64,000 nucleotides of DNA from Scandinavium lactucae (GTDB taxonomy: Bacteria > Pseudomonadota > Gammaproteobacteria > Enterobacterales > Enterobacteriaceae): the NCBI RefSeq assembly GCF_033843265.1, contig NZ_JAWXRD010000040.1, positions 930,001 through 994,000 of the forward strand, written 5' to 3'. The notes below the pieces were generated by a model. It searched no databases. It saw only the letters and a program-made list of their open reading frames with translations, and had not been told where the DNA came from. Made by a program: the position numbers and the translations under genes. Shown piece after piece: positions 1 through 6,640 of this stretch; positions within the stretch are counted from its first letter, which is position 1, and every line of letters begins with the position of its first letter.

Positions 1-45
1 CTGCTGGTTACGCAAAAGCTGAGCAATGCAACGAGGCTCTTTCAT
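1..45 (-). CDS. Start of an unidentified phage early gene (partial, cut by window edge)
   Basis: On the minus strand an AAGGAG ribosome-binding site that overlaps the cox stop codon is followed, after 7 nt, by an ATG at 45. The frame stays open to the window edge and reads MKEPRCIAQLLRNQQ. By position it is the second gene of the leftward early operon behind cox, where P2-like phages carry small regulatory or replication genes. Fifteen residues are too few to name a family. The strong ribosome-binding site is the main support for it being real. Confidence 0.55.
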   Translation of the reverse strand, partial: MKEPRCIAQLLRNQQ

Positions 46-56
46 TAAACGGCTCC

Positions 57-416
57 TTATGCTGCAACTCGACCACGGCCAGACTTGCCGTAGCTGATGC
101 GATTTTTCCAGTCATGCCACTCGGTCGGTGCATCCTCGACTAGTTGGGCGGCGTATTTATCCCATTCACGGCGATTAACCCATAGCTCCGCTTTACCACC
201 CGGTTTCAGTGGGTCAGTCATGTAAAACGCAGGCAACTTTCCAGCTTTAGCCATCTCAACCACAGCACGAGGGGTTTTGCCGATATACAGTGCGAAGCCC
301 TCCTTTGAAAGCAGATCTGCAGGCTTCTCAGATAGTTGAATTTGAGTTCTAGAATTTTTTCCTGGTTCAGAAAAGTTATCGCGATTCTCGTAAGAATTTT
401 CAGATTTGACAGACAT
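57..416 (-). CDS. cox: Cox-like excisionase / early-operon regulator of a P2-like phage
   Basis: The 119-residue product carries the winged-helix region typical of P2-type Cox proteins (about residues 38-100), including the GKLP..MTDP motif seen in P2 Cox. In P2, Cox directs excision at attP together with Int and also represses the lysogenic promoter. The gene diverges from repressor C, exactly as in the P2 immunity region. It is longer than P2 Cox (about 91 residues, as I recall) because of an N-terminal, Ser/Asn/Glu-rich extension of roughly 35 residues that looks unstructured. The ATG at 416 is preceded by GAGG at a usable distance. The assignment rests on motif similarity plus gene order; the exact DNA targets are not known. 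Confidence 0.8.
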   Translation of the reverse strand: MSVKSENSYENRDNFSEPGKNSRTQIQLSEKPADLLSKEGFALYIGKTPRAVVEMAKAGKLPAFYMTDPLKPGGKAELWVNRREWDKYAAQLVEDAPTEWHDWKNRISYGKSGRGRVAA

Positions 417-519
417 TTTGCTATCCTCAACTTTATGTCTTTCTAACTAGAGCCACCTAGAGTTAGCTAAAGACACATTCAATGTTCAACAAGACACATA
501 ATTGGAGATTAGCAAATAT
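417..519. promoter_or_regulatory. Divergent cox / C control region (lysis-lysogeny switch)
   Basis: This 103-nt gap separates the leftward early operon from the rightward C-int unit. It holds an inverted repeat, CTAACT (443-448) and AGTTAG (461-466), and the related words CTAGAG/ACTAGAG, plausible operator half-sites for C. CTAAAGACA at 467-475 matches the P2 Cox-box consensus TTAAAGNCA, as I recall it, at 8 of 9 positions. Promoter hexamers were not assigned with confidence. The decamer TAACTAGAGC at 444-453 occurs again at 1920-1929, at the int/pflA junction. Confidence 0.55.
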
Positions 520-819
520 ATGTCAAGTCCACAAAATGAAAAACTGAAACTTATCAGAGAGTCTGAGCGCCTGAAAGCAAAGGAAATAGCTGATTTAATT
601 GAAATAAATTACTACACCTATCATGGCTACGAATCCGGCAAGTCTAAGATGCCTCTCGATGCAGGGATGAAACTGCTTAAGCACCCTCGCTTTAGAAAAT
701 ATCGCGATTGGTTTTTATTTGATGAAGTGGATCCATCATCCGGGCAAATTGCGCCGGCACTCGCACACTTTGGGCCAGAAAACGAAACATCATCCCACTC
801 CGACCAAAAGACTGGCTAA
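520..819 (+). CDS. C: P2-type immunity repressor C
   Basis: The 99-residue product has the same length as the P2 repressor C. It has an N-terminal helix-turn-helix (about residues 8-45, with ...KEIADLIEINYYTYHGYESGK) and the characteristic tail SGQIAPALAHFG followed by NET..HS.QKTG. In P2, C maintains lysogeny by shutting off the early promoter. The ATG at 520 is chosen over an upstream in-frame TTG at 502 because it gives the P2 length; its GGAG lies 12 nt upstream, which is long. C and int are codirectional, 96 nt apart with no obvious terminator, so both are probably transcribed from the lysogenic promoter. The HTH sequence differs from P2, so the immunity specificity probably differs too. 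Confidence 0.88.
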   Translation: MSSPQNEKLKLIRESERLKAKEIADLIEINYYTYHGYESGKSKMPLDAGMKLLKHPRFRKYRDWFLFDEVDPSSGQIAPALAHFGPENETSSHSDQKTG

Positions 820-915
820 CGGTCTACGGGGCTTATCTGTGCAGTAAATGCACAAATGAAGATTGCTACATAAACACGCGTGAAAGAGTACCCAGCCGTA
901 TCATCGAGGTGACCT

Positions 916-1926
916 ATGTCCGTTAAAAAACTCGATGATGGCCGATATGAAGTGGACGTTAGACCGCAGGGCGCAGACGGAAAACGCATCCGGCGGAAAT
1001 TCAGTACAAAGGGCGAGGCTCAGACGTTTGAGCGTCATGTGCTTGTTAACTATCACAATAAGGAATGGCTTGAGAAACCGGCAGACCGGCGCAAGCTGAC
1101 AGAACTGCTGGACCGATGGTGGATCTATCATGGAAAAACCCACGCAAGGGGCGAGATAGAAAAGGGTCGCCTGACGACGATAATCACGAGGTTTGGGGAT
1201 ATGGGCATTCACAGGGCCGACCAACTGACCAAGAAATCAATTATCGATTATCGCGTAACCCTAATGAATGAAGGACTCAAGCCATCCAGCGTAAACAGGC
1301 ACGTCGCCATACTGAGCGGCATGTTTACCAAACTTATTGATGCTGACGAGTATCACGGCAGCAACCCTCTTCATGAGGTGAAGCGCCTTAAAGAAGCTCA
1401 AACAGAAATGGCGTTCCTGTCCACCGATGAGATAGAGATGCTGCTCTCGCGGCTGGAAGGAGACGAATTGAATGTGGCACTGATCTGCCTGGCTACTGGT
1501 GGCCGGTGGGGCGAAGTTTCAGGTTTGAAGGCTGAGCACATCATTCAGCAGGTGGTCACCTTCATGAAAACCAAAAACGGGAAACGACGCTCAGTGCCGA
1601 TTTCTGTCGAGCTGGCGGAGCGCATTAAGACCAAAAACAGCGGTCCATTGTTTAGGGCAAAATACAGCACTGTCCGCAGAGTGTTGAAAGAGATAAAGCC
1701 CGATCTGCCTGATGGGCAGGCGGTACACGTAATGAGGCATACATTCGCCACACACTTTATAATGAATGGAGGTAATATAATTACATTGCAGCGCATTCTA
1801 GGGCACTCGAACATCCAGCAAACGATGATTTACGCGCACTTTGCCCCGGACTTTTTACAGGATGCAGTGACACTCAATCCACTGTCCAAAATGTCCAGAA
1901 TGTGTCCACAAACCAGAGTTAACTAG
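916..1926 (+). CDS. int: P2-family tyrosine-recombinase integrase
   Basis: This is a 336-residue tyrosine recombinase. Visible catalytic residues are Arg197 (GGRWGE), His271-x-x-Arg274 (HVMRHTFATHF), His297 (ILGHSN) and the nucleophile Tyr306 (MIYAHF). The N-terminus (KKLDDGRYEVD, then RIRRKF) is the arm-binding domain and closely follows P2 Int. It integrates and, with Cox, excises the prophage. GAGGTGACCT before ATG 916 is a good ribosome-binding site. The gene ends 16 nt before pflA with no terminator between, so its transcription probably runs into the host gene. Near its end, three TGTCCA words overlap the coding sequence and could be Int arm sites. Confidence 0.96.
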   Translation: MSVKKLDDGRYEVDVRPQGADGKRIRRKFSTKGEAQTFERHVLVNYHNKEWLEKPADRRKLTELLDRWWIYHGKTHARGEIEKGRLTTIITRFGDMGIHRADQLTKKSIIDYRVTLMNEGLKPSSVNRHVAILSGMFTKLIDADEYHGSNPLHEVKRLKEAQTEMAFLSTDEIEMLLSRLEGDELNVALICLATGGRWGEVSGLKAEHIIQQVVTFMKTKNGKRRSVPISVELAERIKTKNSGPLFRAKYSTVRRVLKEIKPDLPDGQAVHVMRHTFATHFIMNGGNIITLQRILGHSNIQQTMIYAHFAPDFLQDAVTLNPLSKMSRMCPQTRVN

Positions 1927-1942
1927 AGCTAATCAGAGCGAT
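1880..1942. other. Prophage-chromosome junction (attachment site region)
   Basis: Phage coding sequence ends at 1926 and host coding sequence starts at 1943, so the recombined attachment site must fall in or next to this stretch. It contains TGTCCA at 1883, 1892 and 1903, and the decamer TAACTAGAGC (1920-1929) that is also found in the cox/C control region. The core repeat cannot be defined because the other prophage end is outside the window. Confidence 0.65.
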
Positions 1943-2740
1943 ATGAGTAATTTAAACACTTGTAATTTAACGGAAAACACTGATGCACCAGGAGCTGTTA
2001 AGCCAGTAATTGGTCGCATTCACTCCTTTGAATCCTGTGGCACCGTCGATGGCCCGGGCATCCGTTTTATCACCTTCTTCCAGGGCTGCCTGATGCGCTG
2101 CCTGTATTGCCATAACCGCGATACCTGGGACACCCACGGCGGCAAAGAAATCACGGTTGAAGAACTTATGAAAGAAGTGGTGACCTATCGCCACTTTATG
2201 AATGCCTCAGGTGGTGGTGTGACGGCGTCCGGCGGCGAAGCTATCCTGCAGGCTGAATTCGTGCGCGACTGGTTCCGTGCCTGCCGTAAAGAAGGCATCC
2301 ATACCTGCCTCGACACCAACGGTTTTGTCCGTCGTTATGATCCGGTAATTGATGAATTACTGGAAGTGACTGACCTGGTGATGCTCGATCTCAAACAAAT
2401 GAACGATGACATCCACCAGAATCTGGTCGGCGTGTCGAACCATCGTACGCTGGAGTTCTGCCGTTATCTGGCGAATAAGAATATTAACGTCTGGATCCGT
2501 TATGTCGTGGTGCCGGGCTGGTCTGACGACGATGATTCCGCGCATCGTCTCGGCGAATTTACCCGCGACATGGGCAACGTCGAGAAAATTGAACTGCTGC
2601 CTTACCACGAACTGGGTAAACATAAATGGGTCGCGATGGGCGAAGAGTACAAGCTGGATGGCGTCCATCCTCCGAAGAAAGAGACCATGGACCGCGTCAA
2701 GGGCATCCTTGAGCAGTACGGCCATAAAGTCATGTATTGA
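1943..2740 (+). CDS. pflA: Pyruvate formate-lyase-activating enzyme
   Basis: This radical-SAM enzyme uses S-adenosylmethionine and a [4Fe-4S] cluster to install the glycyl radical on pyruvate formate-lyase under anaerobiosis. The cluster motif CxxxCxxC is Cys49, Cys53 and Cys56 (GCLMRCLYCHN). The remaining sequence is almost identical to E. coli PflA up to the C-terminal QYGHKVMY. The product is 265 residues, about 20 longer at the N-terminus than the 246-residue E. coli form, which starts at MSVIGRIHSF. Here the codons before VIGRIHSF contain no alternative start, so ATG 1943 is the only usable one; I recall similar long forms annotated in Salmonella. Normally it follows focA-pflB, but here a prophage lies directly upstream, so its native upstream promoter region has been displaced. 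Confidence 0.96.
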   Translation: MSNLNTCNLTENTDAPGAVKPVIGRIHSFESCGTVDGPGIRFITFFQGCLMRCLYCHNRDTWDTHGGKEITVEELMKEVVTYRHFMNASGGGVTASGGEAILQAEFVRDWFRACRKEGIHTCLDTNGFVRRYDPVIDELLEVTDLVMLDLKQMNDDIHQNLVGVSNHRTLEFCRYLANKNINVWIRYVVVPGWSDDDDSAHRLGEFTRDMGNVEKIELLPYHELGKHKWVAMGEEYKLDGVHPPKKETMDRVKGILEQYGHKVMY

Positions 2741-2745
2741 GACAG

Positions 2746-2769
2746 ACAGCCTCTTCGGAGGCTGTTTTT
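2746..2769 (+). terminator. Rho-independent terminator of pflA
   Basis: An 8-bp stem ACAGCCTC/GAGGCTGT closes a TTCG tetraloop and is followed by a T run. It begins six bases after the pflA stop and touches the stop of the convergent LysR gene. Confidence 0.9.
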
Positions 2770-3640
2770 ACATCCCCTCTTCCATCACCGTGAGCATTTG
2801 AGCCAGCATCGGCGCACTCACTACGCCCGGTTTCCACAACGCCACCAGCGGATGCGTCAGCCCACGCGCCCCCATTTCGGTGTCGATCCGACTGACCCCA
2901 TCCAGCCGCTCGGCGGCAAAATGATCCGGCAAGAATGCCCAGCCATATCCGCTTTGCAACATCCCTTCCAGCAAGGTGATTTCATTGACGTGAATCAGTT
3001 GGTCAGCAATACGAATCCGCCCCGCCAGCGACGGCGGCAGGTCACGAAACGGCATCAGCTGGGGCCGAGAAGCCAGGTGCAGTAATGAAACTGGCTGCTT
3101 CGGAAAATAGTCTTCACGTGCGTATACCGCAAGGGAAACACTGCCTACCGCCCGCCAGTGCAGATGATCGTTCACCGAGCGATTCACCGCCTGAAAAAGA
3201 CCAAAATCAACGCTGCCTTCATCCAGCCATTGCTCTGCCTGCACGCGTTCACAGGCAATCATATCCAATTGTATGTGCTGCACCTGAAGCTGTTCGGCCA
3301 GCCGAAGCAACAATCCCCGGGGCGTAAACAGGTCATAGCACAGCGTCAACTGCGTTTCGATTCTGTCGGGGATCTGCCTGGCAATTCGGGAAAAGGCTTC
3401 GGCCTCGTGCAAAAACAGCCGGGCCTGGCGATAGAGGAGCTGGCCCTGTGACGTCAGGGTCAGCGGCCGCGTGGTGCGGTCAAACAGCGTATAACCGAGA
3501 TCGACTTCCAGATAATCCAGCAGCTCGCTGACGGTCGTCCTGTCTTTTTTAAGCTTTTTTGCCGCCTGTGTCAGCGTGCCGGTTTCGCACACGCAGGCAA
3601 AGGCTTCAATCTGGGCAAGCGTAAAGCGCAGCAGTTCCAT
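2768..3640 (-). CDS. LysR-family transcriptional regulator, target unknown
   Basis: The 290-residue product has an N-terminal winged helix-turn-helix (about residues 5-65; GTLTQAAKKLKKDRTTVSELLDYLE is the recognition region) and a LysR-type effector-binding domain (about 90-285). The start ATG at 3640 has AAGGA six to seven bases upstream. E. coli carries other regulator genes (ycaM/ycaN) at this place, but I could not match this one to either with confidence. It is convergent with pflA and codirectional, downstream of ycaD, from which it is separated by the ycaD terminator region. Effector and regulon are unknown. Confidence 0.85.
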   Translation of the reverse strand: MELLRFTLAQIEAFACVCETGTLTQAAKKLKKDRTTVSELLDYLEVDLGYTLFDRTTRPLTLTSQGQLLYRQARLFLHEAEAFSRIARQIPDRIETQLTLCYDLFTPRGLLLRLAEQLQVQHIQLDMIACERVQAEQWLDEGSVDFGLFQAVNRSVNDHLHWRAVGSVSLAVYAREDYFPKQPVSLLHLASRPQLMPFRDLPPSLAGRIRIADQLIHVNEITLLEGMLQSGYGWAFLPDHFAAERLDGVSRIDTEMGARGLTHPLVALWKPGVVSAPMLAQMLTVMEEGM

Positions 3641-3690
3641 CAGGTGTCCTTTTTCGCAATGAAGCGGACACTTTACCGGAGAGTGAGATA

Positions 3691-3719
3691 AGAAAAAAGC
3701 CTGTCGGGCGACAGGCTTT
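3691..3719 (-). terminator. Rho-independent terminator of ycaD
   Basis: On the minus strand a 10-bp stem AAAGCCTGTC/GACAGGCTTT with a four-base loop is followed by a run of T, six bases beyond the ycaD stop codon. It separates ycaD from the LysR gene. Confidence 0.9.
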
Positions 3720-3724
3720 GGCTA

Positions 3725-4873
3725 TCAGGCGTGCGCCACCGGCGTCGGGTGATGCCCGGCTTTTCGCAGTAACATCAACAGATAGATAAACGACACGCTG
3801 GCAATCATCACAAACAGCACGTTGTCAGAATAGTTCTGCATCAGCATCGCGGTAAACGTAGGGCCGAGCAGGCTGCCGATGGTATAGCTCAGCAACAGCG
3901 CCTGGTTCATCGCCACCAGCTGATGGTGTTCAACTTTTTCGCAGGCCCAGGCCATTGCCACCGGGTAGAGCGTAAAGCCAGCAGCCCCCAGAATAAACAA
4001 CGTCGGAGCCATTGCCGCCCCGCTCAGCATCGCCAGACAGCCGAGGATGACCACGAACACCTGCACGCGCAGAACCAGCAGACGACCATAGCGATCTGCC
4101 AGCCGTCCGACTGGCCATTGTCCGACAATCCCGGCACTGACCATTACCGCCATCCAGAAGCCAATTCCGGCATCGCTCACGCCCTGGTGATTAAGCCACA
4201 GCGGCATCAGCCCATACAGAGAACCTAATACGATCCCGGAGATGATGCAGCCGTTAACGCCCAAACGCGCGTGGCGCAGTCTCAGCATTGGCCAGACCTG
4301 GGTCGGGGCATGCTCTTCCTGCGGTTGATTAACGATACGGGTAAACAGCAGTGGTAAAATTGCCGCCAGAACCATACCGGTGACCCAAGGCAGTACGCTC
4401 ATCAGGTCGGTCGGCAATTTGCTGACCATTAGCTGGCCGAGGACGGTGCCGACGTAATACACCATCATATACGCCGCCAGCAAGCGACCACGGTTACGTG
4501 ACGTTCCGCTGCACATCAGGGCGCTCTCAACGACGACCCAAATCATTGCGCAGCCGACGCCCGCGAGGAATCGCCAGCTCAGCCAGCTCCAGAAGCCCAC
4601 GGTCAGCCCTAATCCCACGCAGCCCACCGCGAACATCAGCGACGCGAGATAGTAGCTGCGGTTAAAACCAAGACGCTTGATTAAGCGTCCGCAAAGCAGC
4701 GTGCCCACCAGATTCCCGGTGAAATAGGACGAGCCGACCATGCCAACCTGCCAGGTAGGCAGATGCTCATGGGCGAGCCAAAGCGGAACGAGCGTGTTCA
4801 GCACTGCGATCGCCAGCGTCAACAAAAGTAAGCCACAGAGCAATAACAGCACTGGGCGGGAATACGTGGACAT
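3725..4873 (-). CDS. ycaD: Major facilitator superfamily transporter YcaD
   Basis: The 382-residue product matches E. coli YcaD in length and nearly throughout, with twelve hydrophobic segments and the MFS loop motif GRLADRYGRLLVLR between segments 8 and 9 as well as GRLIKRLGFNRSYYL after segment 2. It sits in the inner membrane. Its substrate is not known; the family includes sugar and drug antiporters. The gene stands alone, between the dms operon and the LysR regulator, and ends at a strong terminator. Confidence 0.95.
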   Translation of the reverse strand: MSTYSRPVLLLLCGLLLLTLAIAVLNTLVPLWLAHEHLPTWQVGMVGSSYFTGNLVGTLLCGRLIKRLGFNRSYYLASLMFAVGCVGLGLTVGFWSWLSWRFLAGVGCAMIWVVVESALMCSGTSRNRGRLLAAYMMVYYVGTVLGQLMVSKLPTDLMSVLPWVTGMVLAAILPLLFTRIVNQPQEEHAPTQVWPMLRLRHARLGVNGCIISGIVLGSLYGLMPLWLNHQGVSDAGIGFWMAVMVSAGIVGQWPVGRLADRYGRLLVLRVQVFVVILGCLAMLSGAAMAPTLFILGAAGFTLYPVAMAWACEKVEHHQLVAMNQALLLSYTIGSLLGPTFTAMLMQNYSDNVLFVMIASVSFIYLLMLLRKAGHHPTPVAHA

Positions 4874-5110
4874 GGATATACAAACCGTGAGGAAGTTCAG
4901 AATTCGAGCGCATCATGCCACTGCCATTGGCAAAGTCAATTCCCCGCAGGCCAGAGCTGACGCGGTATTCAGAGGAACAATAGAAGTTTTTTATCCAGCG
5001 GAGCGGCAATGGAATTTATTATTAAATTATTCCATTGTTTTTATTAGTTAATTGGAAAAACGGGAACTTATTTTCAGTTGAAAAATTTCATGGAACACGC
5101 GCATTTTTTG

Positions 5111-5139
5111 TTGCGCCGGACCGTTGCAGTCCGGCGCAA
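5111..5139 (-). terminator. Long hairpin after dmsC, possible terminator
   Basis: An 11-bp perfect stem TTGCGCCGGAC/GTCCGGCGCAA with a seven-base loop lies 9 nt downstream of the dmsC stop. It has no T tract on either strand, so it may stabilise the mRNA 3' end or act as a weak terminator rather than a classical one. Confidence 0.5.
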
Positions 5140-5147
5140 TAAACGCC

Positions 5148-6011
5148 TTAGCTGGCGATAGCCATGCCCACGGTCATGTGCAGACCATAGAACACGCCAC
5201 GGCCAATCAGCTCACCAACCACCACCAGCACAAAGGCCAGACTCAGTAGCGGGATAGCGGGTTGACGCCCTTTCAGCTGCGGCGCAACCCAGCAGACCAG
5301 CGCCAGTGCGAGAGCCACCAGACGCCACGCCATCAACGAGCCATAGGCCGGAACCAGCGCTGAAGCCTGCACAATGGAGCTGTGGATCGTGGCCAGCTCG
5401 CTGCCCTGCATCACTACCACCATTGCACTGACCAGCAGCGCCACCAGCGATACCACCGGCAACAGACGCATGGCCCAACCGTTGACGCCAGCCACGCGCA
5501 GCAACAGATAACCCAGCAGCGGCCCACCGATAAACATCGTCAGGAAGAAGCTCATCGGCGTCCAGACGCTGTACCAGGTGGGTACGGTGTCGATGGTGTT
5601 ATACACCCGCACCATCATCCAAACGAAGATAACGCCTAGCACCATGGTCAACACCAACCACAGATTACGCAGCGACTGCGGCAGCTTGTTAATAACGGCC
5701 AGAAGCCAGCCGATACCGCCGACGGCGAAGAACACAGAACCGCTGGCAATTTCATTACTTAGCGACGACGCGCCAATGCGGTTGAGTGAGTTAAACGCCC
5801 GCAGCGGTGAGCCCAGGTGCAGGATAGAAGCGATGAAGCCCAGCCCCATCAATACCCACAGACCAAACATGCTCAGTACCACCAGGCGCTGCTGCTCGCG
5901 AGAGAGTTCGCCTTTCATCAACGCCAGAGCCAGAACAATAAAACCACCGGCGACGCACTGCCCGAGGACCGTGAAGATCATCAGCGGCCATTCATGCCAT
6001 CCACTTCCCAT
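5148..6011 (-). CDS. dmsC: DMSO reductase membrane anchor subunit DmsC
   Basis: The 287-residue integral membrane protein has eight predicted membrane segments. It anchors DmsAB and oxidises menaquinol. It begins MGSGWHEWPLMIFTVLGQ and ends GLHMTVGMAIAS, as in E. coli DmsC, with the same length. The frame is open further upstream to 6242, but that extension overlaps dmsB and is arginine-rich shadow sequence; ATG 6011, one base from the dmsB stop codon, is the true start. It is the last gene of dmsABC and is translationally coupled to dmsB. Confidence 0.97.
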   Translation of the reverse strand: MGSGWHEWPLMIFTVLGQCVAGGFIVLALALMKGELSREQQRLVVLSMFGLWVLMGLGFIASILHLGSPLRAFNSLNRIGASSLSNEIASGSVFFAVGGIGWLLAVINKLPQSLRNLWLVLTMVLGVIFVWMMVRVYNTIDTVPTWYSVWTPMSFFLTMFIGGPLLGYLLLRVAGVNGWAMRLLPVVSLVALLVSAMVVVMQGSELATIHSSIVQASALVPAYGSLMAWRLVALALALVCWVAPQLKGRQPAIPLLSLAFVLVVVGELIGRGVFYGLHMTVGMAIAS

Positions 6012-6012
6012 C

Positions 6013-6630
6013 TTAAACCTCCTTCGGGTTTGCCAGGTAGCCGGTGGTGTCACCCGTCGGACGGCTGTTGGCGTTAGGTTTGATAACAATGCTTGGTTTG
6101 GTGAAGTGCGCCGATGGCAACGGCGCAACGGCGGCCAGCTGACCATGCGTTTTACGCAGCTCTTCAATTGGGCCGAAGTCCAGCGCACGCAGTGGACAGG
6201 ACTCAACGCAGACCGGTTTTTTACCCTCGGCCACACGCCCATGGCAACCGTCGCACTTGGTCATATGGCCTTTGGCTTCGTTGTACTGCGGCGCGCCGTA
6301 CGGACACGCCATATGGCAGTAACGACAACCGATGCAAACGTCTTCATTCACCACCACAAAACCATCTTCACGCTTATGCATCGCCCCGCTCGGACAGACT
6401 TTGGTACAAGCCGGGTCTTCGCAATGGTTGCAGGCGATAGACAGGTAGTAGGCGAACACGTTCTGATGCCAGGCACCGTTATCTTCCTGCCAGTCGCCAC
6501 CGGCATATTCATAGATGCGACGGAAGCTGACGTCCGGGGTTAAATCTTTGTAGTCTTTACAGGCCAGCTCGCAGGTTTTGCAACCGGTGCAGCGACTGGA
6601 ATCAATAAAAAATCCATACTGAGTGGTCAT
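6013..6630 (-). CDS. dmsB: DMSO reductase iron-sulfur subunit DmsB
   Basis: The 205-residue protein transfers electrons from DmsC to DmsA. It holds sixteen cysteines in four ferredoxin-type groups (CTGCKTCELAC; CNHCEDPACTKVC; CIGCRYCHMAC; and KCDGC with two later cysteines), enough for four [4Fe-4S] clusters. Length and sequence match E. coli DmsB. It lies 10 nt after dmsA and is translocated with it through the Tat-dependent signal carried by DmsA. Confidence 0.98.
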   Translation of the reverse strand: MTTQYGFFIDSSRCTGCKTCELACKDYKDLTPDVSFRRIYEYAGGDWQEDNGAWHQNVFAYYLSIACNHCEDPACTKVCPSGAMHKREDGFVVVNEDVCIGCRYCHMACPYGAPQYNEAKGHMTKCDGCHGRVAEGKKPVCVESCPLRALDFGPIEELRKTHGQLAAVAPLPSAHFTKPSIVIKPNANSRPTGDTTGYLANPKEV

Positions 6631-6640
6631 CGGTTACTCC

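Larger units (their letters stand above)
1..1942 (+). mobile_element. P2-like prophage, integrase end
   Basis: The genes for Cox, repressor C and Int lie in the P2 order: cox runs leftward, C and int run rightward, and the attachment site lies after int. Host gene pflA starts directly after int. The prophage continues beyond the left edge of the window, so its size, intactness and other attachment site cannot be seen. The right boundary is inferred from the int stop codon and the first host codon, so the exact recombination core is uncertain by about 20-30 nt. Confidence 0.88.

Noticed and set aside
6012..6242. N-terminal extension of dmsC
   Set aside because: It overlaps dmsB, is basic and unconserved, and the ATG at 6011 gives the exact family length.
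5578..6543. 321-residue open frame antisense to dmsC and dmsB
   Set aside because: It mirrors two well-conserved genes and has no signal or domain of its own.
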